Shown here: positions 32,746-43,999 of the stretch, in pieces
Position numbering within the stretch: position 1 is the stretch's first letter
How the letters are laid out: each line of letters opens with the position of its first letter
Source: Portulaca oleracea
Lineage: Eukaryota > Streptophyta > Magnoliopsida > Caryophyllales > Portulacaceae
Assembly: GCA_029582165.1 (NCBI GenBank)
Contig: CM055870.1
Span: 62,001 to 126,000, forward strand
DNA length: 64,000 nucleotides
Reading direction: 5' to 3'
Program-made: the position numbers and the translations under genes
Notes under the pieces: generated by a model
Seen by the model: only the letters and a program-made list of their open reading frames with translations
Databases searched by the model: none
Told to the model about the DNA's origin: nothing

Positions 32746-33365
32746 TCATCCCCCATCTCCATCGGCGTTTCTTCTTCTTCATCTTAACTTTTCCGTTTAC
32801 TTGTTGCTCTCTCTGTATGCTCATATTAAACCCTAGACACCTTCCCCCCTTTTTGTTGCCCTCAAATTCAGTCGATTATAGGGAATTCTTCAGACTAAAT
32901 TGGAAGAATCCACCTAGGTTCAGCTCTATTTTGCGGGATCCTTTTGTTTTTATTTGAGGAAAAAGGTCAAACACCTGGTGTGCACTTTTTGATTAGTGAG
33001 ATTTGAGGAATCTTCGTTTGGGGAAAATTTTGGGACTTGATCAAAAGGACCCATATGGGTCTAATTCAATTTTGGTAGCCTTAAGTTCTTCGGTGAGTCG
33101 CAGCTTTTTGAGTATTTTTTGGGTTTTTACTTGCACTTTTGGTGATTCTTTTTTCCAGAGATTTCAGTAGATAGACTTGAGCTTGAAGGTTCAGGAAGCG
33201 TGCTACCCTATTTGAACAGCGATTTCTAACGACTTCTTCTTGTTATATTCATCATGCTTTTGCTTTCAAATGGGTTAATTTGTCAAACTTCAAATAATTG
33301 ACAGCTTACTTTTTTGCTTTCTCTGTAGAAATTTTGGGAATCCTGAATTACTCGGAAGATAAAGG

Positions 33366-34213
33366 TGTTGGGAATGTCCCGACAATGTTCGATACACATG
33401 GAGATTAAACCAAAGTAATATAGTAATTATATGTCTTGCTAGAGACCTCTATAATTAGTAATTAAATAAGTTTAATTACAAACTATATTATTTGGTCCTA
33501 CTGGGTCACACAAGTCAGTGCCCTGGAACAATGTATGTAACCTAAATGATATTGTATCAAGTTTAGAAAAGTTGGAAACTGATTTATGTGAAAAATCAGC
33601 CCAACACGGATCGAATTGGGGTCAACACGGTCCGTGTTGACCCAACACGGTCCGTGTTGACCGTGGGCCGAATATTTGGACTTTCTGGAGTCCAACACGG
33701 ACCGTGTTGTTTCGACACGGACCGTGTTGAGCCCAGAAATCGCGTCGTTGCTCTTTTCGGCCCTTTAGGGTTTTGAACCCTATCCCTAGGTTTTCTAAAC
33801 ACTATATAAAGGGGTCTCTGGGAGATATTATTTCACACCATCTGCCTTCGACTCTTAGAGAAACACCAGAGTGGTTTCCTAAGTTCTTCTCTCCTTTCGT
33901 TTCTAGTTTCAGAAAACTATTAGTTTCAAACAATCTCACATACATCTTAGATTGAGATTCGTCTCGATCGTCGATCTAGCAATCGGGTTCCCGAGCTGCG
34001 TGGACTTTTCAAAGAGAGGATTTCAAAGATTGGAATCGGGAGAGGGTTTCGAGATTGGAATCAGGAAGGTCAACCTCTTCTTCAGCAGGAATTAGCGATC
34101 AGGTATAATTACTAAAGCCTCTGCAGTTGTTATGATTAATTGTTTATAACTGTTATAATATTCCGCCAATTAATCTGTATCTGTTTAGGAAATAGATAAC
34201 CTAAAACCTAACA
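33366..34213 (+). repeat. 5' LTR of the Copia element
   Basis: 848 bp, TG...CA. It contains four palindromes of the form CAACACGGWCCGTGTTG (33623, 33643, 33693, 33713) and a TATA box (CTATATAAAGG at about 33803-33813), the likely promoter of the element. It is slightly shorter than the 3' LTR: one 20-bp palindrome unit is missing and several small indels fall at CTG/CAG sites. Confidence 0.93.
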
Positions 34214-34214
34214 G

Positions 34215-34226
34215 TGGTATCAGAGC
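34215..34226 (+). other. Primer-binding site of the Copia element
   Basis: TGGTATCAGAGC, one base after the LTR end, is complementary to the 3' end of plant initiator methionine tRNA, the usual primer for plant Copia elements. Confidence 0.92.
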
Positions 34227-35279
34227 CACCAATTGCATGCTAAAGTATTGTACTTGTATTTATAATTAATTTTGTCAATAGTTGAATTATATTATGAATA
34301 TGCTAGAGTAGATTTATGCCTAAAATTTTGAATCTTTATGAAAGTTTTAATCTTTGTTCATGATAATAAATCTGAGATTTTATTGTAAAATTTCATGCTT
34401 TGTTATTATTTATTGCCTTTAATTAATCGATTTTATGTTTGTTTAATTGTTAAATATAACATGATCTCGATTTAATTTTGAATGTTTTAGAAGCAATCAC
34501 GTTTAATGTTGTTAAACAGTAGGCAATGCATGAAATAGGTTTAAATTCGCAAAATAGGGTTTTGTAGAATTGATTTTCTGATTTAGTTTATTTACGGTAA
34601 ACATGAAAAATCGAAATAAACTATCAAACGAACTCGAAAATTTCTGAAATTTTTACTGAATGTGTCTGGAAGTGTTCTGGACTTTCCGTAATTTTTGTAG
34701 ATTTTTCCCAATTAAAATGGATTTTTAATTGAGTTTTCAGATCTGAAGTGAATTAAAATTTGTTTAATTCTCTGAATTTTATAAATTTATAGAAATTTGT
34801 AAAACTTCTGAAAATTTTACAGTAGGTTATTGGGTAACTATACTGTTATGGATAAATTTTTCGTGAATTTTCGAAATCGTTTACTAATTTTCCTTTAATT
34901 TTCAGATTAACAGAAAAGTACAATTGTTTACTTTTCTGAGTTTTATTCTAATTTTCGAAATTTGATAAAAATCTGAAATTTTTAAAGTAGCATATTAGAT
35001 GAACCTACTGTATGGGAAAATTATAAAATTTGATTTTTAAACTTATCGGACTGTTGTTATTTATTTTCCTCTTAAATGGAGAATTAAAAATGTTTAATTC
35101 CCTAAAATTTTACAATCTTTTGAAAATTGTTAAAATTCTGGAAAATATTCATATTGGGTTATTAGATAACACTAAGATAAAAATGTTTAATTCCCTAAAA
35201 TTTTACAATCTTTAAATTCGATAAGTTACGATAGTTTTATTTAAGTTTTTCATTCACGAAATTAACCGAAACTGGGAAG

Positions 35280-35316
35280 CAACACGGACCGTGTTAGTTC
35301 GACACGGACCGTGTTG
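35280..35316 (+). repeat. Internal pair of the LTR palindrome
   Basis: Two copies of the ACACGGACCGTGT palindrome, 20 bp apart, lie inside the leader of the element, outside the LTRs. Confidence 0.8.
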
Positions 35317-37939
35317 CCAGCAGTTTTGGTGAATTCGTATATTTTAGGGTTTTTAATTATTTTAGAAATTAATTATTAAATCCTATTACTACTAAATCAG
35401 ATAATAGGCATAAAATCTATTATTTTTGTAAAGTTTAGGAAACTTACAATACCTTTGAAAGATATAGTATCTTTTAGACTCCTTGATTTTAGGAAAGTCA
35501 AGTATTTTGTATGTATAGGTATAAAATCCTAAATCTGTTTAGGTATCTGAGATAAAATTTGGATTTTATTTATTTTATTAATCATGCAAACCTTTTAGGA
35601 AATTTTATTTAGTATTTATTTCCTTATGTGTTATATTGCAATTATATATATGCCTTTATAATTTGTTATTTAAGCATGTGCTTATTGCAATATTACATGT
35701 TTGCATGTGCTTCTAGTATGGCCATAGATAGTAGATAGTCGGGCCACCATCACAGACTGGTTGGGTGAAATACGATGCAGACTGCCTTTGAATTAAATTT
35801 TAAATTTAAATTTCAGTTAAGTTTATTTTAATTCATGTAAGGCCTCAATTGTGAGGTACACTTTGCAAATTTGTTGTAATTGAAGACAACAAGTTGAGTG
35901 GGAGCCCAACAGCAATGGAGGTGTCTATTCGAGTGGGAGCTCATCCAAGGAAGTTGCAAGACCCAAGAAGTTTTTCTTGAAGACTATCAAGGCTTAGTTA
36001 AATTAGTTGATTAAGTCTAGGAGGCCATACTAGGGGTTTTACTTATGCTTTAATTTTGTTATTGCATGTTTTATTATGCCTTTTATGCTTTTCGAAAGAG
36101 TTCACCTAGAATTGCATGCTTAGGATAATAAAGCCTACTCTCATAATTGAATTATTGCTCAACCTACCGAAACACCACTTAGATGGATAAATAAAGAAAG
36201 CCAAAGCGAATTATTTGTCCATCATTAATAAGTAGGGTGGGAGCTAGGTCAATTCAAATTGGCTATCAAAATAGTTTTGGGCCAAGAGCAGGGGAAGAGA
36301 AATATTGTATTCGATACAAATTTCTTGCCAAGAGTCATTTTTGAATTATCGATCATAAGATGATCCACCAAAGACAACATGGGACCAAGTTTTGTTGGGC
36401 CAAAGTCCATTTGAAGCCATGGGTCTTGTGGGTCTTGGTTAAATTAAAACACTAAGTGAGAGTTGATAAAGTGTTTTGATTTGAAATTAAAATTAGTTTA
36501 ATTTCTTTTGATGAATAAAATGAACCAACTTGTCTCGTAGAATTGTTTATGTCTTTTCACTCACCACTAATAATATATTGTTTTCTCCTTGAGAAAGAGA
36601 AAAACAATTAACACCAATTCCTTAATTGGCATTGCTATCGCAAGATTGTCTTGAGGGCAAATTAAAAGAAATATGTCTTTGATATAACATTGAGCTAGGC
36701 ATCAATATTAAGAGGTCAATCAAGCCAAATGAATACATGTAATGTCATAGTATTCATACAACTTTAACTTCAAAATGTTTGAAGATTAGAGGAATGATTT
36801 CAATATTACCAACTCAAAAACAAGTTTATCGAACTAGTTAGAGCTGACAAATATGAAACCAATAACCAAATAGTCTCGGTTAAGGTAGATAAAGGCCAAT
36901 TGATGGCACTCATGTTCTGAAATAATTTGACTATTTTAAAACATGAGAAACCTCAGACTTCTTTAGCCAAAAGATTGGCGACCAAAGATAGTCTTTTAGT
37001 CAAAGGGAAAATAAAGATTTAAGAAATCTATCAAAGACAAGAATTCAAAGGAAAGGTAAGGACAAACAGTTGTACATACCCAATCAATGACAGCAATCGG
37101 TTAACAACCAGATCATGTATGACATCAAAGCGTGAATAACTATAAGGAAGACTTGAGATATGATTTCAATTCTAAGCAAATGCGTATATGATACACACTA
37201 CCCTTATTAAACCCACTTTGAGTATAAGATACCGGCTGTGAAACTCGCATTTATGCAAATGTGCAGTATCTACAGCAAAGTAGATGTGCTTTGAAGGATG
37301 AGAGTCAGCCTACAAATAGGAACATACAATTAGTTGTAGTTCCTTATGAAGAGTTGGTTGTTTATCCATTTCCTCAAGACTTATAAGAGAAATATATAGG
37401 TGATTCTATGTTCTCATTATAAGTGTTTCTTACTCTCAATTAGAGAGAGAGAGAGGATCTCGGATAAACACACCCAACACATCGAAACCAAAAGGTTTAA
37501 AAGGAATAACCCTTGTTCAAACATAAAACTTGTAACTATCTATTAAGTCATGCAAATCAGAGCGCATTCAGAAGCGTCACAGTGATAGACTTTTGAATGA
37601 TAAGACTTTGAAACATGTGATGTCTGCAAAGCATGATTATACCTTTTATAAGAAAGAATGAACGTGCCAACAAACACTCATGCATATGAATGTATGTAGT
37701 CCAATTGAGCACAAGTACAAGGGGTGAATTACTTCAAATCTTCAAGATGAATAAAATAACACATGGTGATTCATGTCTATAAGATTCATCTGAAGCTGGA
37801 ATGTTAAAATAGTTTAAAGATTTCCAAAATGAAGTAGTCTTGGCGAAACAATGAGAGCACCTAGATAAGATCGAAAGGATGCTAATGGTTGAGCCAAGAG
37901 TTTGAACAAATGACTCAAATGAAACATAATTATGGCACT

Positions 37940-38640
37940 ATAAGCTTAAGTCATATTAATCAGAAATGTATTCAGAAACTGCATAGTGCAGGATTTTGGA
38001 AAACCTAAACTTTGAAAAGTTCAATGTTCAGAGCATGTCTGATGAGTAAGATGACTAAAATCACCTTTTATTGGAATTGGTGAACAAGCTAATGACTTAT
38101 TAGGATGCATACATACTGATGTATGTGGGCCTATGAGCACTAGTGCTAGAAGAAGGTTTATTGTACTATTTCATCACTTCAGTGACGATTTTTTAGTAGA
38201 TATGGGTATATCTACTTAATACGCCACAAGTCCAAATCCTTTGAAAATGTTCAAAGAGTTTCAAAGTGAAGTACAAAACCAACTTGGCAAGAAAATCAAA
38301 ACCCTTCAATTAGATTGAGGAGGTGAGTATTTGAGCCAAAGATTTCATTGACCTTTCCAGAGAATATGGAATTGTTTCATGACTCTCTCCTCTAAGAATA
38401 CGACATCTCATTGACGTATCTAAGAGCAGGTATCACACCTTATTAGATATGGTCTGATAAGTGATGGTTGAGTCAACATTGCCGATTACCTTTTGGGGAT
38501 ACATGCAATTAACCATAGCTCTAATTACTGAATAAAGATTATCGGAAGCATTAGGAGAAGAGAGGTTCTTGAACCGTCTTCTGAAAGAAAGGAGTATCAC
38601 TTCTACAAACTGTTGTAGAGAAAAGTGTTTGTGTCTCAAA
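37940..38640 (+). pseudogene. Copia GAG-pre-integrase and integrase remnants
   Basis: The pre-integrase part shows IQKLHSAGF and CLMSKMTKITF (family pattern KLHS.G ... CLMGKMTK.PF). The integrase core begins with LLGCIHTDVCGPMSTSARRR, where the Asp of HTDVCGP is the first catalytic residue. LQLD, stop, GGEYLSQ follows, keeping the second Asp region but with a stop in place of Arg. TFWGYMQLTIALIT represents the later FWGYA segment. Several stops and frame changes make it non-functional. Confidence 0.85.
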
Positions 38641-39049
38641 ATACTTTCTTCTTAGAGAATATGTTATTTTCTAAAAGAAAGAGTGGGAGAGATTTTGAAC
38701 TTACCGAAGTTCGAGAGACACAAAACACTATAATCATCCATGAAACTCCGCTACTTGATCCTAATTCAAATTTTCCTATTTGTCGGAAAATTAAGAACAA
38801 GGTTGAGGCAGTTGAAGTTTCTCAAAACGTTGAGGAGAGGGTGTCATGAACATTACTCCAAGCAAGGTCAGGTAAACAACTCTGTTAGCCACAAAGATAT
38901 CTATCTTCTATGGATGAACGTGAGATGTTACTTTTAGAAAGTAATGACTCTACCTACATCAAAGAAGCTTTAAGTAAATCAAGATTCCATGCAACCAAGT
39001 CTAAAATGGATTCCATGTATTCAACTAAGTTTAGGACTTGGTTGATTTG

Positions 39050-39480
39050 TCTGAAGGTGTGAGCCATGAGGCAAGTGAGGGTTTTTAAGGCAAAACATGG
39101 GTTCATTAAGATAGACATCAAGACTGACTTCAAAATTAGATTTTGAAGAAAGGGGTGTACTTGACACAACTGAGTGGTCTTTTGTTGGAATACTTGTAAA
39201 CTTCAAGAGACCATCTGTGGTCTTAAGGAAGCTTCTAGGAGTTGGAATCATTGACCTTCTTGACCAGGATATCAAAAAGATTTGACATACTAGGAAGTGC
39301 CAAAGATAATATTGTGTTTACAAGAAGTTCAGTGGGAGCAATGCGTTTTCTGATATCGTATGTGATTGACATACTGCCTACTAAGAAGAATATTCCAATG
39401 TTGCTTCTATTGAGGTTGACTTGGAAATAATTTTCAAAGTGAAGGATTGGTGGGGCTAAGAATTTTCTTGGAGACAAGAT
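39050..39480 (+). pseudogene. Copia reverse transcriptase remnant
   Basis: CGLKEASRSWN corresponds to the YGLKQASRSWN block, followed in another frame by DNIVFTRSSVGAMRFLISYV, corresponding to the CVY...G....LVLYVDD region. The YVDD catalytic motif is altered (YVID). Multiple frame changes are present. Confidence 0.85.
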
Positions 39481-39989
39481 TTATAATGATAGATTAAAGA
39501 TTTTGATTGTTTGAATCAAAGTTAACTAGGTGTTGAATAGTTCAACTCACTTCGAGAATGGATTAATTTCCAAAATCATGGCATGTCCTTACGGAATTTG
39601 ATTGTCTCAAAACAATCAGAAGTTCTAAGAAGGATGAGACATATAACTCATGCTTCAGGCGTGAGATTAATGTATGTCATGAAATGTTCAAAGTCCAACA
39701 TAACATATACATTGTATATGTATAAGCAAAACTAAGGATGTGTCCTAAGTCTAAAGTGGTTGACAAGAGCTAAGTGTGAAGAGTTGCATTGATGCTACAC
39801 TCATGCAGAGAAATATGATTATCTGAAAGGTCAGAGAAAATTATACGATCTGTATTAAGTGGTATTGAGGTGAACTGGAAGAAGTTCCTAACATGACATG
39901 CGGTTAATTCTACAAATAAGACAAGTATGACACGACTTTAGAAGTTGTGGCAGAAATTGTTAGGATTGCGAAGTTCGTTTAGAACTGGG

Positions 39990-40140
39990 TGATGTTTCTA
40001 GCCTTGCGAGAGAAATGAAGCCTTATTGAAAGGAGCCATCACTCAAGCAAAGGAACTGAAGCTCACTATGAATCCAAACATGTGTTCCGGAAATATCTTC
40101 CTATATGAAAGGTCATTAGTGAGATGGTATATGTACGAGG
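39990..40140 (+). pseudogene. Copia RNase H remnant
   Basis: GAITQAKELK, then YESKHVFRKYLP one frame away, corresponds to the family block NGAIAQAKEP...SKHV.R.YH..RE. It is broken by a frameshift and a stop. Confidence 0.8.
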
Positions 40141-41022
40141 TTCATTGCAAGTATTATGTACTAAACCCCTGTTGTAGTTAGAGCATGATAGTCATGCATA
40201 GGCAACATGTATTAAACACACTCCGGAATATTAACAAGTCAAATTTACATGAATCGTTCATGAATTATGACCTTGTTGATTCATCATTGAGAATAAGATT
40301 CCAAAATTTACATCAATTGTGGTTTAGAATTATGTAAATGTCCAAAAAGGTTAGCACATTCAAAATGGGAAATTGGATGAGGTTCGATTTCTGAAACCCC
40401 ATTAGTGAACTTGATAACGCTAGTCTTGGTCGATAGTCGACCTGGTTCCTAATTGTATTATCACGTAGGAACAGTGATAATATCAACACAATTAGCATGT
40501 AGGATTGAGGTGATGATCAAGTTTCGTGGTCATAGTGATGTGATGACATCATAAATCAATCACATGGGTACTGTTGAGAACAACTACCGAATCGACCCGC
40601 AGCTGGGAACTCTTTAAGTTAGGAATGTCATAAGAGCTCTCAATACTCAAAATTCCTAAATCTCGAGTTCAATACATAGACTACATGGTCCGATGTGACT
40701 TTGAGCGCCACAAACGCCTTTTCGTAATAAAGAGGCTATAAAGGCGGTGTCTGCGTTACTGATTGGATCATGTGAGAATGTGTGTCCGAACAAGATGGCA
40801 TTGTCCTCCTATTAGGCTTGTCTCGTTGGCCACTCGGTGAGATTGGACTGAAAATGCTTGGCCGAGCTCAGTTGAATCAATAGTTGATCATCTGTTTTTC
40901 AAAGTCTAAACTCGGAGATCGAGGAAACGTTCGGGTCTTACATAAGGATGACATCAGCTTACCTTATCCGAACTAGAGACAGTAAGTGACAAGGGAATTC
41001 AAGGAATCGAACACTTGTGGGA

Positions 41023-41034
41023 CAAGTGGGAGAT
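41023..41034 (+). other. Polypurine tract of the Copia element
   Basis: The purine-rich stretch GTGGGAGAT lies directly before the 3' LTR start TGTTGGG, the expected plus-strand priming site. Confidence 0.85.
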
Positions 41035-41912
41035 TGTTGGGAATGTCCCGACAATGTTCGATACACATGGAGATTAAACCAAAATAATATAGTAATTATA
41101 TGTCTTGCTAGAGACCTCTATAATTAGTAATTAAATAAGTTTAATTACAAACTATATTATTTGGTCCTACTGGGTCACACAAGTCAGTGCCCTGGAACAA
41201 TGTATGTAACCTAAATGATATTGTATCAAGTTTAGAAAAGTTGGAAACTGATTTATGTGAAAAATCAGCCCAACACGGATCGAATTGGGGTCAACACGGT
41301 CCGTGTTGACCCAACACGGTCCGTGTTGACCCAACACGGTCCGTGTTGACCGTGGGCCGAATATTTGGACTTTCTGGAGTCCAACACGGACCATGTTGTT
41401 TCGACACGGACCGTGTTGAGCCTAGAAATCGCGTCGTTGCTCTTTTCGGCCCTTTAGGGTTTTGAACCCTATCCCTAGGTTTTCTAAACACTATATAAAG
41501 GGGTCTCTGGGAGATATTATTTCACACCATCTGCCTTCGACTCTTAGAGAAACACCAGAGTGGTTTCCTAAGTTCTTCTCTCCCCTTTCTGTTCTAGTTT
41601 CAGGAAAACTATCAGTTTCCTGAAACAATCTCACATACATCTTAGATTGAGATTCGTCTCGATCGGGTCGATCTAGCAATCGGGTTCCTGGAGCGCTGCG
41701 TGGACTTTTCAGTAGAGGATTTCAGCATTGGAATCTGGGAGAGGGTTTCAGCATTGGAATCAGGAAGGTCAACCTCTTCTTCAGCACGAATTAGCGATCA
41801 TGTATAATTACTAAAACCTCTGCAGTTGTTATGATTAATTGTTTATAACTGTTATAATATTCCGCCAATTAATCTGTATCTGTTTAGGAAATAGATAACC
41901 TAAAACCCAACA
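41035..41912 (+). repeat. 3' LTR of the Copia element
   Basis: 878 bp. It carries five palindromes (41292, 41312, 41332, 41382, 41402), the first three in exact 20-bp tandem; the fourth has one mismatch. TATA box at about 41484-41494. Followed by the AAAGG target duplication. Confidence 0.93.
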
Positions 41913-42318
41913 AAAGGGAGGTGATTTGCATATCCAATTCTTTGCGAAATTCAACAAATCTGATCGGCATGTTGTGAGGGAATTTATGCAATTCCATATT
42001 TCAGTAGATTCTGGGCATAATTTGATTAGTAGGTTGCAGCTGAAGCTGGCCCTGTTGAATTCTTTGTCTCCAACTTGGGGAGTCCCTATTAGCAAGAATT
42101 TTTGATATTGGGGTTTGGTAGTTTGTCACTAACCGGAGGATACATTGGCTCTTTCTATTCTGGAGCCATAGATATATCTAGTAAGTTCATGCTGGCGAAC
42201 ATTTGGAGGATTTCTCGTTTGATTGCAGCTGGGATCTCTCCAATTTAGCTTATTAAAGAATAAAATAAATACATTACCTTCCCTCCATTTCATTTTCTGA
42301 ATAAAAAACAATCCTTAT

Positions 42319-42538
42319 GACTTGGTAATGAAACAATGGAACTGACCTTTACAAAAATCATAAACAAATACATATATCTAAGTTGGCATGCTTTTCATTT
42401 AAGGACCGTGTTCGGCCGCCACGCCGATTTCCAATGGAAACCTAACTGGATCAAGCATGAGAAAATATTGAAAAAGTACAGACTGCCAGTGGCCTAAAAG
42501 TCACTTTGAATTATTTTCAGTCACAAGCCCCTCAGTAC
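42319..42538. repeat. Right arm of the large inverted repeat
   Basis: Reverse complement of 32519-32745, closing with CAGTCACAAGCCCCTCAGTA. The remaining outer block of the arm (44251-44321) is separated from it by the Kunitz-carrying segment. Confidence 0.8.
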
Positions 42539-43157
42539 ATATTAAATTTTAAAAAATTACATGATTGACTTCTAAAACTATAACAAATATATATAATTTG
42601 ATATAAAATTACACTTTTATATATTATTTTTTAAAAATATTAAAAAGGCATCTAAAATATACCCAACGGATGTGGTTGATTCGTTAGGGTGTCAATTTTA
42701 ATTGTTGACGTAGCCAACACATTCTAAATTTCTTATAATTGATAATTAATAGTATCTATAAAAAAAAATTAGTGTTAAAAATGATAATTAAAGGATTGTA
42801 GTTGGTAGCAGGCTAGTGTTAAAGAATTGCTCTCTTCGTTCCATATTAATTGTATTTATTGATTGCTACAGTTTTTAATATTATTTTTTGATTGAAAATT
42901 TTTAATATAATATTTTTATTAACCGTTGCAATATTATACTTTTAGGATGATATTTTTCGTTATGAATTTATCGGTAGTAATTTTATATAACAATTAAGTC
43001 ATTGTATAGGTTAAAAAATTTATCGTCAAAATTTCAAAAATTTGATTTGCATAATTTTTAAATACGAAAACTAATATGAACCGACGATGAAGTACGAAAT
43101 ATCAAAGCTGAGTAGGGTTTGAACTTTTAAGAAAAGGATGGTATAGTAGTTAATAAC

Positions 43158-43899
43158 TTAATATGATTGGTAGCTTAGGGTAGTTTTGGTTGGTAGCATG
43201 TCGTCCATTGTCCCATTATCATACGCTGCTTGAGCGTCGGCTCTCTTGGCAAAGAAGATACGGACAGTGTCCTTGCCGTCTTGAGTGAGCACCACCCTCG
43301 TTTTCAAATCCACCCAATCATAATTACTACCCAATTTATAACACTGGATCCCACACTTTGAGGTGTTGAATGCCGGACATTCAACGCCACAATGCGTCAT
43401 CTCGTAGACCGGGTCCGACCCACGGACCCGGTCTATTCTGAAAGACTTCTGATAGAAAATTTCAGTAGTCGCCAAGATAGCATTGCGATCCCACCCCCAA
43501 AGCATATCCTCATCGCAATCAATATCCACATCATCCACTGAATTCTTGACCTTGATCGTGAGGTTGGACGAGACGGGGATTTCTGTCCGGTCTCGATCCA
43601 CCGGGATGAACATAAACCACACCATCTCGAGAGACGTTAAGTGGTTTATGTTCTAATACGATGGCATCTTCGGTGCATGGATCACCCCCAAAGGAATTCC
43701 TGTTCTCCTAGATTATCAGCTCTTGGGAAAGTGTATGGCCATTGCGGTGGACGAGGATCACGTATTCCTCGCCCACCTTGACTGGATTGCCTTTGTAATC
43801 CAGCACAACATCGGCAGCAGCTGCCTTGGTGTTGTGAAGGGAAAGGACAACCAGGAATGTTGTTGTAGCTATAACGGGGACAAGTAGATATCTCACCAT
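43158..43899 (-). pseudogene. Kunitz-type protease inhibitor-like gene, broken
   Basis: Starts MVRYLLVPVIATTTF (signal peptide to about residue 27), followed by the Kunitz N-terminal motif VVLDYKGNPVKVGEEYVIL at 31-49. An in-frame TAG at 43710-43708 interrupts at residue 64; the frame then continues with FGGDPC, the first conserved Cys. A second lesion, a shift within GGTGTGG near 43617-43625, leads into the C-terminal two thirds: IPVSSNLTIKV, IDCDED (second Cys), then HCGVECPAFNTSKCGIQC (later Cys cluster) and DGKDTVRIFFAKRAD at the typical Kunitz end. It stops at 43158. Intact relatives are secreted or vacuolar inhibitors of serine or other proteases. As given this copy cannot make a full protein; one or both lesions could be sequence errors. 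Confidence 0.85.
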
Positions 43900-43989
43900 C
43901 TTAATTTTAAGATTGAATTAGTTAAGGGGTCTTTTATTTGGGTGATGATAAGTGTCTTGCCCTAAGACACTCCTTAAATGTCTTCTCCC

Positions 43990-43999
43990 TTATAAAATC
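43990..43999 (-). promoter_or_regulatory. TATA box of the Kunitz gene
   Basis: TTTTATAAGG on the minus strand, about 90 bp upstream of the ATG at 43899 and right at the inner edge of the inverted arm. A hairpin-prone AGTGTCTTGCCCTAAGACACT lies between it and the ATG. Confidence 0.55.

Larger units (their letters stand above)
33366..41912 (+). mobile_element. Full-length Copia LTR retrotransposon with degraded coding region
   Basis: 8,547 bp flanked by perfect 5-bp duplications AAAGG (33361-33365 and 41913-41917). The LTRs begin TGTTGGGAATG and end AACA. The primer-binding site follows the left LTR, and the polypurine tract AAGTGGGAGAT precedes the right one. Domain remnants occur in Copia order: GAG-pre-integrase, integrase, reverse transcriptase, RNase H. 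Every domain is broken by stops or frameshifts, while the two LTRs remain close to identical. A long AT-rich leader (34230-35700) and about 0.9 kb after RNase H are noncoding. Confidence 0.95.
32519..42538. mobile_element. Inverted-repeat element split by the Copia insertion
   Basis: With the Copia element and one target duplication removed, the two roughly 220-bp arms enclose about 1 kb, giving a 1.47-kb element. Long arms and a noncoding, leader-like interior (CT-rich sequence, AAACCCTAG at about 32830) fit a non-autonomous Mutator-like element, possibly one carrying captured gene sequence (Pack-MULE). No transposase was seen and no target duplication was confirmed. Confidence 0.6.

Noticed and set aside
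33498..33802. Open frames in the Copia LTR with repeated NTDRV / QHGPCW peptides
   Set aside because: The peptide repeats are translations of the 20-bp palindrome units on both strands; the same frames recur in the other LTR.
34215..34226. Possible tRNA sequence
   Set aside because: Only the complement of the tRNA 3' end is present, as a retrotransposon primer site; there is no cloverleaf.
41835..42095. Frames on both strands across the Copia right flank (including LHIQFFAKFNKSDRH on plus)
   Set aside because: The plus-strand frame of about 60 codons has no start, an upstream stop and no recognised family, and the minus-strand frame overlaps the LTR end. It may be captured gene sequence inside the inverted-repeat element, but cannot be supported.
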